Assembly (NCBI GenBank): GCA_902600245.1
Contig: CACKIQ010000007.1
Location: 1-38,255, forward strand
Length of the DNA: 38,255 nucleotides
Source: an uncultured Pelagibacteraceae bacterium
GTDB taxonomy: Bacteria; Pseudomonadota; Alphaproteobacteria; Pelagibacterales; Pelagibacteraceae
Direction of reading: 5' to 3'
Shown here: one piece after another, positions 16,259-24,078 of the stretch
Layout of the letters: the number at the start of each line of letters is the position of its first letter
Numbering within the stretch: the stretch's first letter is position 1
Made by a program: the position numbers and the translations under genes
The notes under the pieces: model-generated
Seen by the model: the letters and a program-made list of their open reading frames with translations, nothing else
Database searches by the model: none
What the model was told of the DNA's origin: nothing

Positions 16259-17695
16259 TTAATTAACTCTTGTTAGCTTATTAGAATCTATTTCTACAAA
16301 ACATTTCATCAATAAATTTTTTGCTATCTCTAGTCTATATTCTTTACTTGCTCTCATATCCCCTATAGGACTTAGGTCTTTATCAAGAGAATTTTTGGCT
16401 TGATTAAAAGTACTTAAATTAAGAGGTTTATTCTTAAGAATTTTCTCACAGGCTTTAGCTCTTTTTGGTACAGCTGCCATACCACCAAAAGCGATAAAAA
16501 CTTCTTTAATTTTATTTTTATCAATTTCAAAATTAAAAGATCCACAAACAGATGAAATATCATCATCAAATCTTTTTGATATTTTAAATGCTTTAAAAAT
16601 ATTTTTCTTAAATAATGGTATTTTTATTGAGTGAATAAATTCATTCTTTTTTAATTTAGTTTTTCTATAATCAAGGAAAAAATTATTTATAGGAATAACT
16701 TTTCTTTGATTGAAACTTTCAATTAAAATTTCTGCATTTAAAGATAACAAAATTGGTAATGTATCACCTATCGGAGATGCTGTTGCAATGTTACCACCTA
16801 TAGTTCCTACATTTCGAATTTGAACTGAACCATATCTTTTAAGAACCAAATAAAAATCTGGATAATGTTTTTTAATTTCTTTTTCAAATTTTATTAAAGG
16901 TGTAGAGGCGCCAACCTCAAGGTAATTTTTATTTACTTTTATAAAGTCTAATTCTTTTATTTCTTTTAAATCAATTATAAAAGGAATTTCTTTTCTTTCT
17001 TTTGTAACTTTTAAAGATAAGTCTGTTCCACCTGCAAGAAAACTAAAATTAGAGTATTTTTTAATTATATTTTTTAAATCCTTAATATTCTTTGGTGAAA
17101 AATAAATTTTATCATCTTTTTTAATATAAATATTTTTTGGTTTAATTTTTTTTAATAATTGAATAACTTTATTATTATTTTTACTAAATTGATCATTCCT
17201 ATTTTTCTTGTCTAAACTTTTTGCAGCATCTATTATAGGTCTATATCCAGTGCAACGACATAAATTACCTGATATAGAATCTGTTATTAATTCATTATTA
17301 AGATTTTTGTTATTTTTAAACATTGAAAATAAAGCCATAACAAATCCTGGAGTACAGAAACCGCATTGGGAACCATGAAATTTTACCATCGCATCTTGTA
17401 CAGGGTGAAGTTTGCCGTCTTTGGAAACCAAATCTTCTACAATTAAAAGTTGTTTACCATTTAATGATGGAACAAATGAAATACAGGAATTAATTGCTTT
17501 GTATATAATCTTATTATCGACTAATTCACCTAAAACAATTGTACACGCGCCACAACCACCCTCTGAACATCCTTCTTTAGTTCCAGTCTTTTTTAATTCG
17601 GTTCTAATATAATTAAGTATGGTTTGATTTGGATCAGGATTATTGATTACAATAAGCTTATCATTTAATAAAAATTTAACAGAGCTCGATATCAC
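16259..17695 (-). CDS. xdhA: Xanthine dehydrogenase, iron-sulfur/FAD subunit
   Basis: Small subunit that carries electrons from the molybdenum site through two [2Fe-2S] clusters to FAD and NAD. 478 residues. The plant-type ferredoxin cysteines are Cys43, Cys48, Cys51 and Cys71; the second cluster uses Cys111, Cys114, Cys146 and Cys148. The FAD domain shows FLAGGTDLSL (219-228) and RNVGTIGGNIATASPIGD (294-311). All cluster ligands are intact. I take the GTG at 17693-17695 as start: it directly follows the uraH stop and GAGG lies about 9 bases before it. This fixes uraH-xdhA-xdhB as one coupled set. Confidence 0.95.
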   Translation of the reverse strand: MISSSVKFLLNDKLIVINNPDPNQTILNYIRTELKKTGTKEGCSEGGCGACTIVLGELVDNKIIYKAINSCISFVPSLNGKQLLIVEDLVSKDGKLHPVQDAMVKFHGSQCGFCTPGFVMALFSMFKNNKNLNNELITDSISGNLCRCTGYRPIIDAAKSLDKKNRNDQFSKNNNKVIQLLKKIKPKNIYIKKDDKIYFSPKNIKDLKNIIKKYSNFSFLAGGTDLSLKVTKERKEIPFIIDLKEIKELDFIKVNKNYLEVGASTPLIKFEKEIKKHYPDFYLVLKRYGSVQIRNVGTIGGNIATASPIGDTLPILLSLNAEILIESFNQRKVIPINNFFLDYRKTKLKKNEFIHSIKIPLFKKNIFKAFKISKRFDDDISSVCGSFNFEIDKNKIKEVFIAFGGMAAVPKRAKACEKILKNKPLNLSTFNQAKNSLDKDLSPIGDMRASKEYRLEIAKNLLMKCFVEIDSNKLTRVN

Positions 17696-18046
17696 TTAAC
17701 TACCTCTATAAGTAGAATAACTCCAAGGTGAAACAAGTAAAGGAACATGATAATGCTGGGAGGGATCTGAAATACCAAATCTGATAATAACATCATCCAG
17801 GAATGGAACATCGCTAGCTGCAGATGTATTTTTAAAATAATCACCAATATGAAAAACTAATTCATATTTACCCTTAATGAAAACATCTCCCTCTGCTAAT
17901 GGTGAATTAGCTCTACCATCGTCATTGAGTTTTGTTGATGTTAATTTTTTTCGTTCTGAATTATTAATATAAAACAACTCAACTAGGATACCTTTGCCAG
18001 GTTTACCAGAATACACATCTAAAACATGAGTTGTGAGCTTTGTCAT
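17696..18046 (-). CDS. uraH: 5-Hydroxyisourate hydrolase (transthyretin-related)
   Basis: Hydrolyses 5-hydroxyisourate, the PuuD product, to OHCU. 116 residues with the transthyretin fold. The catalytic residues His7 (in TTHVLDVYSG), Arg45 and His100 (in HYHVPLL) and the C-terminal tetrapeptide YRGS are all present; YRGS separates the enzyme from the hormone carrier transthyretin. No signal peptide or peroxisomal tag. It is the first gene of the minus arm, 48 bases from the divergent uraD. Confidence 0.95.
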   Translation of the reverse strand: MTKLTTHVLDVYSGKPGKGILVELFYINNSERKKLTSTKLNDDGRANSPLAEGDVFIKGKYELVFHIGDYFKNTSAASDVPFLDDVIIRFGISDPSQHYHVPLLVSPWSYSTYRGS

Positions 18047-18060
18047 AAAATTATAGTATC

Positions 18061-18080
18061 ATTTAATTTCAAACTTAAAT
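18061..18080. promoter_or_regulatory. Imperfect palindrome between the two purine operons
   Basis: A 20-base dyad (ATTTAATTTC / AAACTTAAAT, 8 of 10 positions paired) sits near the middle of the only 48-base gap between uraH and uraD. Both divergent promoters must lie in or near this gap, so the dyad is a reasonable operator candidate. No regulator gene is present in the island. Confidence 0.35.
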
Positions 18081-18094
18081 TATTTTAAAGTTAT

Positions 18095-18592
18095 ATGAGA
18101 ACAATAGATAACATTAACGATCTTAACAAGTCTGATTTTTTGTCTTTATTTGGTAATGTTTTTGAAAAAACTGAGTCAGTTGCAGTGGAAGCATTTGAGT
18201 CGAAACCATTTAAAAGCTTTGAAGATATTATGTTTAAAATGCTTGATATTTACGAAAATTACGAAAAGAATAAAATTTTAGAGATTTTAAATTCTCATCC
18301 TGAGCTTGCTGTAGCAAAAAAAATGACCTCTGAATCTATATCAGAACAAGCCTCTGCAAAATTAAACCAATGTTCTAATGATGAATATGAAGAATTTAAA
18401 AAATTAAATACAGAATATAAAAAAAAGTTTAATTTTCCTTTTATAATCGCTGTAAAAGGTAAAGATAAAAATGAAATTTTGAATAATTTTAGACAAAGAA
18501 TACAAAGTGACGTAGAAAGTGAATTCCTTGAAGCAAAAAAACAAGTAAAAAAAATCGCAACCTTTCGTTTGAATGAAATAAATAAAAAATGA
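18095..18592 (+). CDS. uraD: OHCU decarboxylase
   Basis: Decarboxylates 2-oxo-4-hydroxy-4-carboxy-5-ureidoimidazoline to S-allantoin. 165 residues, standard length. The catalytic His is in SHPELA (His68), the family's HPxL motif, followed by Glu86-Gln87 region SEQASA and FPFIIAVKGKDK (114-125), which lines the active site; the late Arg is in TFRLNEI. First gene of the plus arm. Its TGA lies within ATGA that starts alc, so translation is probably coupled. Confidence 0.95.
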   Translation: MRTIDNINDLNKSDFLSLFGNVFEKTESVAVEAFESKPFKSFEDIMFKMLDIYENYEKNKILEILNSHPELAVAKKMTSESISEQASAKLNQCSNDEYEEFKKLNTEYKKKFNFPFIIAVKGKDKNEILNNFRQRIQSDVESEFLEAKKQVKKIATFRLNEINKK

Positions 18593-19575
18593 AAAAATTT
18601 ATAAGTGCAAAAATGATTAACTTAGCGGACCCAAGAATTGGATCTAAAGTTATATTTAAGACTGACGATTTTTTTGCAGCTGCTCATAGAATATTAAAAA
18701 TCGAAACTCCAGTTTTTAAAGATGGACTATTTGACAAACATGGTAAATGGATGGATGGATGGGAAACAAGGAGAAGAAGATCAAAAGGTTTTGATTATTT
18801 AATTTTAAAACTTGGTAAACCTGGGAAGATATTTGATATAGACATTGACACAACACACTTCAATGGAAACCAACCCACACATGCTTCGTTAGAGGGTTGC
18901 TTAAGTAAAACAAAGCCTAATAAGAAAACAAAATGGATTTCTTTACTGAGCAAAAAAAAACTTGGGCCAAGCCGAAACCATAGCTTCAAATCAAACAACA
19001 AATCTGTTTTTAATTATATAAGACTAAACATTTTTCCAGATGGTGGAGTTGCAAGACTAAGGCTTTATGGAAAAATTGAAATGGAGAAAAACTTTTTAAA
19101 TAACAAAACAATTAACCTTACATCTGTTTTAAATGGCGCTTCAATTATTGGTTGTAATAATGAACATTTCGGCAGAGCTGAAAATATCATAGCACCTGGT
19201 AAAGGAAAAAATATGGGAGATGGTTGGGAAACAAGAAGAAGTAGAGGAAAAAACTTTGATTGGCTTATAATAAAATTTGGAAAACCGGGATTAATAAAAA
19301 AGCTAGAGATAGATACCCATCATTTTAAAGGAAACTATCCCGATAGTTGTTCAATTCAAACTGCAAGCATTTCAAAAAATCTGTCCAATAAATCAATTGT
19401 CAACAATTCAAAAAATTGGAAGTTTATTTTAAATAAGTCAAAACTGTCAGCTCATAAGAAACATATTTTTAAAAAATTTTTAATTAAGAGAAGTAAGGAA
19501 AATTATCTTAGAATTAATATCTATCCAGATGGTGGACTTTCAAGAATAAGGGCATTCGGAAATTTTGTGAAATGA
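18589..19575 (+). CDS. alc: Allantoicase
   Basis: Hydrolyses allantoate to ureidoglycolate and urea. The 328 residues contain two copies of the allantoicase repeat, which can be lined up by eye: DGWETRR at 56-62 and 211-217, IDTTHFNGN at 86-94 and IDTHHFKGN at 241-249, and FPDGGVARLRLYG and YPDGGLSRIRAFG at the end of each copy. Length matches fungal and bacterial allantoicases. It makes the route release urea directly, in contrast to the AllC/AllE route, which frees ammonia. It is flanked by ATGA overlaps on both sides. Confidence 0.95.
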   Translation: MKKFISAKMINLADPRIGSKVIFKTDDFFAAAHRILKIETPVFKDGLFDKHGKWMDGWETRRRRSKGFDYLILKLGKPGKIFDIDIDTTHFNGNQPTHASLEGCLSKTKPNKKTKWISLLSKKKLGPSRNHSFKSNNKSVFNYIRLNIFPDGGVARLRLYGKIEMEKNFLNNKTINLTSVLNGASIIGCNNEHFGRAENIIAPGKGKNMGDGWETRRSRGKNFDWLIIKFGKPGLIKKLEIDTHHFKGNYPDSCSIQTASISKNLSNKSIVNNSKNWKFILNKSKLSAHKKHIFKKFLIKRSKENYLRINIYPDGGLSRIRAFGNFVK

Positions 19576-20063
19576 AAATAATAAAAGCAAAAAAGATTAC
19601 TAAAAAAAATTTTTCTAAATTTGGTCAATTAATAGATACGTCAAAAAAAAATCCTATAAATATTAATGATGGGTATGCAAAAAGATTTGATAATTTGATA
19701 AACCTAGATACGTCTAAAAACAAAGGGAAAGCAATTGTTAGTATTTTTAAAGCAAAAAAAAGAAGATTTCCTATGAAAATTGATATGATGGAAAAACATC
19801 CTTTAGGAAGCCAAGCCTTTATACCAATGGAAGATACAAAATTTTTAGTATTTGTAGCACCAAAAGGAGATAAACCAGATGTAAATAAAATCCAATCCTT
19901 TTTAGTACCAAAACAAACTGGAGTTAATTACAATGCTGGTATTTGGCACTTTCCGTTGATTTCTATGAAAGACATGAATTTTCTAATTGTTGATAGAAAA
20001 GGAAAAGGAAACAATCTTGTTACTTATAAATTTAAAAAAGATAAAATTATTTTAAAGAAATGA
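19572..20063 (+). CDS. allA: Ureidoglycolate lyase
   Basis: Splits ureidoglycolate into glyoxylate and a second urea. 163 residues, typical of AllA. EKHPLGSQAFIPM (74-86) and NAGIWHFPL (121-129) are the two conserved cupin blocks of the family. Placed directly after alc with an ATGA overlap, so substrate and enzyme order match. The glyoxylate formed would enter the glyoxylate shunt or glycine synthesis; no gene for that step lies nearby. Confidence 0.93.
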   Translation: MKIIKAKKITKKNFSKFGQLIDTSKKNPININDGYAKRFDNLINLDTSKNKGKAIVSIFKAKKRRFPMKIDMMEKHPLGSQAFIPMEDTKFLVFVAPKGDKPDVNKIQSFLVPKQTGVNYNAGIWHFPLISMKDMNFLIVDRKGKGNNLVTYKFKKDKIILKK

Positions 20064-20959
20064 AAAAAAAATATCCAAGAGATTTGGTGGGATATGGTTC
20101 CAAACAAGTTAAGGTAAGGTGGCCTGGTAATGCTAAGTTAGCTTTACAATTTGTACTAAATTATGAAGAAGGAGCAGAGAATTGTACTCTCCACGGTGAC
20201 AAAACTTCAGAAGTATTTTTATCAGAAATTATAGGAGCAAAAGCAATTAAAGGTCGACACTTAAATATGGAATCAATTTATGAATATGGATCAAGAAGAG
20301 GATTTTGGAGAATTCACGACCTCTTTATCAAAAAAAAAATCCCACTTACTATTTTTGGAGTTGGTATGGCATTGGAGAGAAATAGAGAAGTTTGTTCTGC
20401 TATAAAAAAAGCAAATTATGAAGTTGCTAGTCATGGATGGAGATGGATTGATTATCAAAATGTATCAAAGAAAAAAGAAAAGAATGATATGAAACTTGCA
20501 GTCAAATCTATAAAAAAGATTTTTGGCTATCAACCTGCTGGTTGGTACACTGGTAGGTGTAGCACAAATACTTTAGATTTAGTAATCGAAAATGGTGATT
20601 TTTTATACTGTAGCGATACATACAGTGATGATCTTCCATATTGGATAAAAAAAGGTAATAAAAAACAACTGATGATTCCTTATACACTTGATAACAATGA
20701 TATGAGATTTGCAACCAATCAAGGATTTAATTCGGGTGAACAATTTTATAATTATTTAAAAGATAGTTTTGATGCCCTTTATGAGGAGGGAAAAACTTCA
20801 CCAAAGATGATGTCGGTCGGCTTACATTGTAGATTAATTGGAAGACCTGGAAGAATACAGTCTCTTAAAAAATTTTTAAATTACATCACAAAATTTAAGG
20901 ATATTTGGATCTGCAAAAGAGTAGATATCGCTAAACATTGGATAAAAAATTACAGTTAA
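20060..20959 (+). CDS. puuE: Allantoinase, PuuE type
   Basis: Metal-independent allantoinase of the polysaccharide-deacetylase fold that opens allantoin to allantoate. 299 residues, near the 300-310 of known PuuE. YPRDLVGYG at 5-13, VLNYEEGAEN at 32-41, GSRRGFWRI at 77-85 and ASHGWRWIDY at 123-132 are family blocks. NYEEG replaces the metal-binding Asp pattern of true chitin deacetylases. It shares an ATGA with allA and closes the plus arm. The cytochrome c gene converges on it 7 bases later. Confidence 0.95.
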   Translation: MKKKYPRDLVGYGSKQVKVRWPGNAKLALQFVLNYEEGAENCTLHGDKTSEVFLSEIIGAKAIKGRHLNMESIYEYGSRRGFWRIHDLFIKKKIPLTIFGVGMALERNREVCSAIKKANYEVASHGWRWIDYQNVSKKKEKNDMKLAVKSIKKIFGYQPAGWYTGRCSTNTLDLVIENGDFLYCSDTYSDDLPYWIKKGNKKQLMIPYTLDNNDMRFATNQGFNSGEQFYNYLKDSFDALYEEGKTSPKMMSVGLHCRLIGRPGRIQSLKKFLNYITKFKDIWICKRVDIAKHWIKNYS

Positions 20960-20966
20960 ATTTTTA

Positions 20967-21290
20967 TTATTGTTCCGCAGCTACAGAAGTATAGTGAGCA
21001 ACCGCCTCTATCTCCTCATCAGTTAATATACCCTCCATTGCGGGCATTACTCCTATACCGTTTCTAACTGCCATTATAATTCTTTGAATATCAGGTCTAA
21101 TTTCATTTAAATTTGGACCAACCATTGCGTTCGATCCAGCATCTGAGAGCATATGACATGCTGCACAATTTCCAGTTCCCAGAAAAACTTCTTTTCCCTT
21201 ATTAAATAATTCATCAGCATTAACGTGGGTTAATGATAAAAATATCAAAAATAATGATGCACCAAAGAAATTTAAAAATAATTTTTTCAC
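20967..21290 (-). CDS. Periplasmic class I cytochrome c, possibly the PuuD electron acceptor
   Basis: 107 residues with a signal peptide (hydrophobic core about 5-20, cleavage near VNA-DE). One haem site, CAACH at 42-46; GPNL at 58-61; and a candidate axial Met at 82 or 85 in GVMPAMEGILT. The mature protein of about 80 residues is a minimal class I cytochrome. Start is a GTG at 21288-21290, because a stop lies a few codons upstream in frame and no ATG fits. It converges on puuE at the edge of the purine island. Since puuD here lacks its usual cytochrome domain, this protein is a good candidate for the missing part. It could equally serve an unrelated oxidase. Confidence 0.88.
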   Translation of the reverse strand: MKKLFLNFFGASLFLIFLSLTHVNADELFNKGKEVFLGTGNCAACHMLSDAGSNAMVGPNLNEIRPDIQRIIMAVRNGIGVMPAMEGILTDEEIEAVAHYTSVAAEQ

Positions 21291-21333
21291 ATAAATTTGG
21301 TATCATAATTAAAAAAATTTAAAAAGGAGAATT

Positions 21334-21621
21334 ATGAAAGCTTATTGGGTTGCAAATTATACTGAAATAAAAGACGACGAAAGACTTAAAAAATATGCTG
21401 TTAAAGCAAAAGAAGCGGTTGAAAAATATTCTGGAAAAATAATAGCGAGAAGTGCAAATAACGTAACTTTAGAAGGCAGGGAAATGGTTAGAGTAGCACT
21501 TGCAGAATTTCCAGATATTGAAACAGCAAAAAATTGTTACAATTCCGAAGAGTATGTTGAAGCTAGAAAACATTTGAAAAATAATGCTACTAGAGATCAC
21601 ATAATTTTTGAAGGATTATAA
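21334..21621 (+). CDS. DUF1330 family protein
   Basis: 95 residues of the dimeric alpha-beta barrel (ferredoxin-like) fold found in DUF1330 proteins: AYWVANYTEIKD at the start, VRVALAEFPDIETAKNCYNSEEYVEARKHL near the C-terminus. Function of the family is unknown. A strong Shine-Dalgarno (AAAGGAGA) precedes the ATG. The gene is on its own, diverging from the cytochrome c gene by 43 bases. No catalytic residue set can be assigned. Confidence 0.8.
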   Translation: MKAYWVANYTEIKDDERLKKYAVKAKEAVEKYSGKIIARSANNVTLEGREMVRVALAEFPDIETAKNCYNSEEYVEARKHLKNNATRDHIIFEGL

Positions 21622-21647
21622 AAAAAAGATTTAATTAAATAATTTGT

Positions 21648-22538
21648 ATGAAAATTTTTGATTGCTTTATGTTTTTTGATGAAGAGCAAATTTTAGACCT
21701 TCGCTTGAATGTCTTGAACGAGACGGTAGATTTTTTTGTAATAGTTGAAAGTATTTATAATCATAGAGGAGAAAAGAGAGAACTTATTTTTGATAAAAAT
21801 AAATTTAGTAAATTTAAAAATAAAATTATTTATTTAATACATGATGAAATTCCTAAACAAGTCGAAATTGTAAATGAAAAAGATAGTGAAAATGAAAAAA
21901 ATAGAAAATATATAATGAATGCTGTTTATAGAGAAAATTCTCAAAGAAATTACATATCTGAAGGAATTAAAAAAGCAGACAAAAACGACTTAATTTTAAT
22001 ATCTGATGTTGATGAAATACCAAAATTTGAAAACTTAAATATTCAAGAAATAACAAATAAAATAATTATGTTTAAACAAAATATGTTTCATTATAAATAT
22101 AATTTAGTTCTACCAAACTTTAAGTGGACAGGAACAAAAGCAGTCAGAAAAAAAGATTTGATATCGCCTCAATGGCTAAGAAATACAAAAGATAGAAACT
22201 ACCCTTTTTATAGAATTGACACTTTTTTTTCAAAAAAAAAATATAGTAATGTCAAAATAATAGAAGATGGAGGTTGGCACTTCTCAAATATTAAAACAGC
22301 AAAAATGCTTAATCACAAATTTAAGTCCTACCTACATCATATAGAATTTGATAAAGCCGAAATAGATGAAAATGATATCCAAAAACTAATAAATGATAAA
22401 CAAGCTGTTTATAATCTAGCTGTAGATCAAAGAGGAAATAAAGTTGGAAATGGAACAATTCTAGAAAATTTTGATAATAAAAAATTACCACTTTACATTC
22501 AGAAAAATTTAGAAAAATTTAAAGATTGGTTGAATTAG
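21648..22538 (+). CDS. Glycosyltransferase family 17
   Basis: Likely sugar transferase, 296 residues. MKIFDCFMFFDEEQILDLRL at the start, VESIYNHRGEKRE (44-56), ISDVDEIPK with the DxD metal and nucleotide-sugar site, and GGWHFSN further on are the hallmarks of GT17, the family of eukaryotic bisecting GlcNAc transferases that also has many bacterial members. No membrane segment. The gene is 26 bases after the DUF1330 gene and overlaps the convergent glycosylase gene by 4 bases. Donor and acceptor are unknown; a surface glycan is likely. Confidence 0.85.
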   Translation: MKIFDCFMFFDEEQILDLRLNVLNETVDFFVIVESIYNHRGEKRELIFDKNKFSKFKNKIIYLIHDEIPKQVEIVNEKDSENEKNRKYIMNAVYRENSQRNYISEGIKKADKNDLILISDVDEIPKFENLNIQEITNKIIMFKQNMFHYKYNLVLPNFKWTGTKAVRKKDLISPQWLRNTKDRNYPFYRIDTFFSKKKYSNVKIIEDGGWHFSNIKTAKMLNHKFKSYLHHIEFDKAEIDENDIQKLINDKQAVYNLAVDQRGNKVGNGTILENFDNKKLPLYIQKNLEKFKDWLN

Positions 22539-23170
22539 TACTGAATAGGCTCTGGATCTATACTTCGCCACAAATACCAAGTTGCTACTGAACAATAAGG
22601 TGAAAATTTTTTATTTAGATATTTCACATAACTTTCTGGTGGTAAATATTTTTTATTAAAATTTTTTGAAATAGCTCTTAACAAACCAATATCTTGGATT
22701 GGCCAAATATTAGGACGATTATAAGTAAATAATAAAATCATTTCTGCTGACCATCTTCCTATTTGTCTTAATTGAGAAAGATATATTATTGCATCTTCAT
22801 CAGACATATTTGAAATAAGTCTAGGATTAAACTCTTTACTTAATATTTTTTGGGCTAAACTTTTTATTCCTTTTACTTTCTGTCTACTTAGACCGCAGCT
22901 TTTGAGCTGAACAGTAGATAACTTACTTACTGTTTTTGCGTTAATTTTATTTTTACATTTTTTCTTAAATTTTAAAAAAACTGAATTAGCAGCAGCTACA
23001 CTAATTTGTTGTCCAATTATACTTTTACAGAGAGAGAAAAAGACATCTTTTCTTGTAGTTAGTACTGTCTCTGAAGGGGATTTATATTTTTTAATCAAAG
23101 AAGACATTATTTTATCTTTTTTAGATAAATATTTTTTTGCTTTATTCCAATATAATGGAGTTTTACTCAT
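22535..23170 (-). CDS. 3-Methyladenine DNA glycosylase (HhH-GPD, AlkA-like)
   Basis: Base-excision repair enzyme that removes alkylated bases, 211 residues. FSLCKSIIGQQISVAAANSV (near 46-65) is the canonical helix, LRQIGRWSAEMILLF is the helix-hairpin-helix, and WPIQDIGLLRA carries the catalytic Asp. The iron-sulfur cysteines of Nth/MutY are absent. The protein is shorter than E. coli AlkA because it lacks the N-terminal TBP-like domain. Its start overlaps the EamA gene end by 8 bases, so it is second in that transcript. Confidence 0.9.
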   Translation of the reverse strand: MSKTPLYWNKAKKYLSKKDKIMSSLIKKYKSPSETVLTTRKDVFFSLCKSIIGQQISVAAANSVFLKFKKKCKNKINAKTVSKLSTVQLKSCGLSRQKVKGIKSLAQKILSKEFNPRLISNMSDEDAIIYLSQLRQIGRWSAEMILLFTYNRPNIWPIQDIGLLRAISKNFNKKYLPPESYVKYLNKKFSPYCSVATWYLWRSIDPEPIQY

Positions 23171-24044
23171 GTCGTGAAACAGATAGCTTTTTTTTCAAAT
23201 ACACCTCTCTTCTAAATATAATTACAGATGAAACTATAACTAATAAAGCACCTAATAATGTTTTAGAAGTTGGTATTTCGTTCCAAATAAAATATCCAAA
23301 TATTATAGCAAAGACTAATCCAAGATATTTTAAAGGGGAAACTAAACTTACTTCTGAGTATTTGTAAGATTGTGACAACCATAAATTTGCAAGACCACCT
23401 AATATACCAACCATTGATAGCAAAAATAAATCAAGTAAACTTGGCAAGACCCATCCCTGATAAAAAGATAAAAAACTTAAAATCATTATCGAGAATGAAA
23501 AGAAAAAACTAATTAACCAAGCAGGCTCTGTTGATGATAATTTTCTTATAGCAATAGCTACATAAGATAAGCCTAGGCAAAAAATTATTGGATAAATATA
23601 ATATAAATTTAAAGAGCTAAAACCTGGTTCAGTGATGAAAATTATACCAACAAATCCTACTAAGACCGCTAACCATCGATAAATACCAACTTTTTCTTTT
23701 AGTAAAAAAATTGAAAATATTGTTATAAATATTGGTGCTGCAAAAGAAATACTTACAACTGTTGCTAAAGGCAAATTTCTTAATGCTATAAATATAGAAA
23801 CCAAAGCAATTAATCCTGCTAAACATCTTTTAAAATGAAGAAATGGTCTAGTTGTTTTGTAAAAATCTAAATATCTATCTTTAGGAATAAGAAATAGAAT
23901 AGGAATTATTCCACAAAATCCTCTAAAAAATAATACTTGTCCAACGGGATAATCCTCAGACCATTTAACAATCACATCCATAAGTGAAAATGCACATACC
24001 GATATGAACATGTAAAAAAAGCCTAATTGATTTTTTGATAGCAT
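23163..24044 (-). CDS. EamA/DMT-family transporter
   Basis: Inner-membrane transporter of the drug/metabolite superfamily, 293 residues, about ten membrane helices formed by two EamA repeats. The first repeat ends near LLKEKVGIYRWLAVLVGFVGI and the second near YFIWNEIPTSKTLLGALLVI; these paired E-x-(8)-GA/G-x-x-L-V patterns are typical. Substrate is unknown; relatives export amino acids or import S-adenosylmethionine. It diverges from msrA by 34 bases and is followed without gap by the DNA glycosylase. Confidence 0.87.
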   Translation of the reverse strand: MLSKNQLGFFYMFISVCAFSLMDVIVKWSEDYPVGQVLFFRGFCGIIPILFLIPKDRYLDFYKTTRPFLHFKRCLAGLIALVSIFIALRNLPLATVVSISFAAPIFITIFSIFLLKEKVGIYRWLAVLVGFVGIIFITEPGFSSLNLYYIYPIIFCLGLSYVAIAIRKLSSTEPAWLISFFFSFSIMILSFLSFYQGWVLPSLLDLFLLSMVGILGGLANLWLSQSYKYSEVSLVSPLKYLGLVFAIIFGYFIWNEIPTSKTLLGALLVIVSSVIIFRREVYLKKKLSVSRHE

Positions 24045-24047
24045 ATG

Positions 24048-24073
24048 ATTAACTTTAGATTAATTAAGTTAAT
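24048..24073. promoter_or_regulatory. Inverted repeat between eamA-like gene and msrA
   Basis: ATTAACTT (24048-24055) and AAGTTAAT (24066-24073) form perfect 8-base arms around a 10-base spacer. It fills most of the 34-base divergent gap, where a regulator could control both directions. Confidence 0.3.
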
Positions 24074-24078
24074 TATCA

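Noticed and set aside
20060..20959. Chitin or peptidoglycan deacetylase
   Set aside because: The sequence blocks follow PuuE, there is no signal peptide, and the gene is coupled to allA and alc.
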